Source of the DNA: Selenomonadaceae bacterium | Lineage (GTDB): Bacteria > Bacillota > Negativicutes > Selenomonadales > Selenomonadaceae | NCBI GenBank assembly: GCA_017614505.1 | Contig: JAGABT010000016.1 | Coordinates: forward strand, 434,001 to 498,000 | DNA: 64,000 nt | Direction: 5' to 3' | Part shown: piece after piece, positions 63,088 to 64,000 of the stretch | Layout of the letters: every line of letters begins with the position of its first letter | Position numbering within the stretch: position 1 is the first letter of the stretch | Notes under the pieces: model-generated | Told to the model about the DNA's origin: nothing | Databases searched by the model: none | What the model saw: only the letters and a program-made list of their open reading frames with translations | Position numbers and translations under genes: made by a program

Positions 63088-63245
63088 AAAAATTTACCCG
63101 TTCGTTAGCGGGGAAGTTAAGCCTGTGGAGAGTCATACCAACGCAAGTAGAGCAAATGTTCTTATTCATCGCATTTGCAGACCAAAGCGGACGCGTTGAA
63201 GCAGGAATGGAACATAAAAGTTTTCAACTTTTTATAAGTTTTCAG
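63088..63245 (+). ncRNA. Probable omega-RNA of the TnpB element
   Basis: The non-coding 3' part right after tnpB contains short stems (CCGTTCGTTAGCGGG) and the conserved-looking GTTGAAGCAGGAATGG near the end, as in IS1341 elements. The guide would be the bases just past the right end, here the start of rimP. Confidence 0.5.
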
Positions 63246-63256
63246 TAACGGCTGGA

Positions 63257-63700
63257 ATGGTAAAGGAAATTGAAGCGCGCGTCGAGGAGCTTATGCTTGA
63301 GATTATCGCGGGCACAGAGTTCGAGCTGGTGGACGTGGAATACGTCATCGAGCGGGACTGGTACCTTCGGGTTTTCATGGACAAGGCAGGCGGAATTGAC
63401 CTGGATGACTGCCAGCAGCTGAGTGAAAAGCTTGGAAAAATTCTCGACCACGAGCCGCTGATTGATGGACCATACATTTTGGAAGTTTCGTCGCCTGGAA
63501 TTGACCGCGTGCTGAAAAAGGACAGGGACTTCGTGCGAGAAGCCGGCAAGGCGGTTGACGTGACGCTCTACGCGCCGTTCAACGGGGAAAAAAAGTTCAC
63601 CGGAATACTCGTCGGGCGGGATAAAACTTCGCTGAAGCTTGAAGATTTGGAAATACCGCGCGAAAAAGTTGCGCAGGTCAGACTGCACATAGATTTTTAA
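63257..63700 (+). CDS. rimP: Ribosome maturation factor RimP
   Basis: 147 residues. Typical VDVEYVIERDWYLRVFMDK, ISLDDC-like GIDLDDCQQLSEKLG, LEVSSPGIDRVLKKDRDF and a C-terminal SH3-like domain. Needed for 30S subunit maturation. The ATG lies only about 12-17 bases from the TnpB element's right end and has no good ribosome site (GGCTGG), so the insertion may have replaced its leader. Confidence 0.92.
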   Translation: MVKEIEARVEELMLEIIAGTEFELVDVEYVIERDWYLRVFMDKAGGIDLDDCQQLSEKLGKILDHEPLIDGPYILEVSSPGIDRVLKKDRDFVREAGKAVDVTLYAPFNGEKKFTGILVGRDKTSLKLEDLEIPREKVAQVRLHIDF

Positions 63701-63720
63701 ATTTTGGGAGGACGGATATT

Positions 63721-64000
63721 TTGGCTGTTAGGAAAAAGAAAGGCGCCGGCAGCGACTTCATGTTAATCGACGCGCTGAAGGATTTGTGCGCCGAAAAGGA
63801 AATTTCGCAGGATACGCTTTTCGACGCCATCGAATCTGCGCTGATTTTCGCCTGCAAGAAAACCGCAAACTCTGACAAACGCGTCATCGTGGACTTGAAC
63901 CGCGATAAGGGCGAATTTCACGTTTACGAGATTTATGATATTGTCGAGGACGTGCTGAACAAAAATCGCGAAATTTCGCTGGCGGACGCGAAAAAGGCTG
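63721..64000 (+). CDS. nusA: Transcription termination/antitermination protein NusA, 3' end cut by window
   Basis: 93 codons of the N-terminal RNA-polymerase-binding domain (ALKDLCAEKEISQDTLFDAI, FACKKT). TTG start, 9 bases after GGGAGG. The rimP-nusA order is the standard nusA operon (then ylxR, infB beyond the window). Confidence 0.9.
   Translation, partial: MAVRKKKGAGSDFMLIDALKDLCAEKEISQDTLFDAIESALIFACKKTANSDKRVIVDLNRDKGEFHVYEIYDIVEDVLNKNREISLADAKKA

Larger units (their letters stand above)
61780..63245 (+). mobile_element. IS1341-like (IS200/IS605 superfamily) element with tnpB only
   Basis: Borders are approximate. The left part includes hairpin GGGTGGGC/GTCCACTCC (61797-61818); tnpB follows; the right end holds an omega-RNA-like region up to the AAAGTTTTCAACTTTTTATA stretch. 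There is no TnpA, so it cannot move by itself. Confidence 0.7.

Overview
The window looks like chromosome from a diderm Firmicute of the class Negativicutes, probably a Selenomonadaceae-like anaerobe. The evidence is an outer-membrane porin with an N-terminal SLH domain (OmpM type), periplasmic adaptor proteins, a meso-diaminopimelate dehydrogenase, a methylmalonyl-CoA decarboxylase (propionate-type metabolism), Firmicute-style AddA and PotABCD, strong GGAGG ribosome sites and very frequent TTG starts. I found no rRNA, tRNA or CRISPR array. The genus is inference only.

Layout. 1-8.8 kb: the 5' part of addA, fructose-bisphosphate aldolase, a polysaccharide deacetylase, and the potABCD polyamine importer. 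8.7-9.1 kb: a short unit with its own promoter and terminator holding two tiny ORFs or a structured RNA. 9.1-17.2 kb: a bacteriocin/RiPP-type export cassette of the NHLM class (C39 peptidase-ABC transporter, ABC ATPase, HlyD-like protein) preceded by an RND-type adaptor, a hexapeptide acetyltransferase and a coiled-coil membrane protein; no obvious precursor peptide is seen. 17.3-18.9 kb: ompM. 19.2-29.7 kb: two DUF445 proteins, then a plus-strand run of a small membrane protein, HAD phosphatase, ComEC-like metallo-beta-lactamase lipoprotein, DUF3006 protein, AMIN amidase, GerMN lipoprotein, MreB and a U32 peptidase/rRNA hydroxylation factor. 29.8-33.5 kb: carbonic anhydrase and a large RTX-type metallopeptidase.

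33.5-44.7 kb is one long minus-strand operon: an M15 peptidase, two OppA lipoproteins, OppBCD, two tandem symporters with an unusual N-terminal regulatory-like domain (one frameshifted at a run of seven A), then a solo IS200/IS605-like end with a likely omega-RNA, then oppF. It looks like a muropeptide or oligopeptide salvage operon interrupted by a mobile fragment. 44.8-56.1 kb: a beta-lactamase-family hydrolase, threonine deaminase with transglutaminase and C39-like proteins, methylmalonyl-CoA decarboxylase, a lactate/2-hydroxyacid dehydrogenase, DAP dehydrogenase, and a serS-folP-folB-folK/folA folate operon with an HPPK-DHFR fusion. 56.0-58.6 kb: a small AT-rich integrated element (integrase, lipoprotein, divergent XRE regulators) abutting serS. 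58.6-61.7 kb: larE and cysK behind an attenuator and a broken DUF2292 gene, and an ADP-ribosylglycohydrolase. 61.8-64 kb: a TnpB element lying between a consensus promoter and rimP-nusA.

Five copies of a modular palindromic repeat (about 130-180 bp) are scattered in intergenic DNA. The least ordinary parts are the orphan NHLM export cassette with the adjoining micro-transcription unit, the fused symporters, and the two IS605-type insertions in operons.
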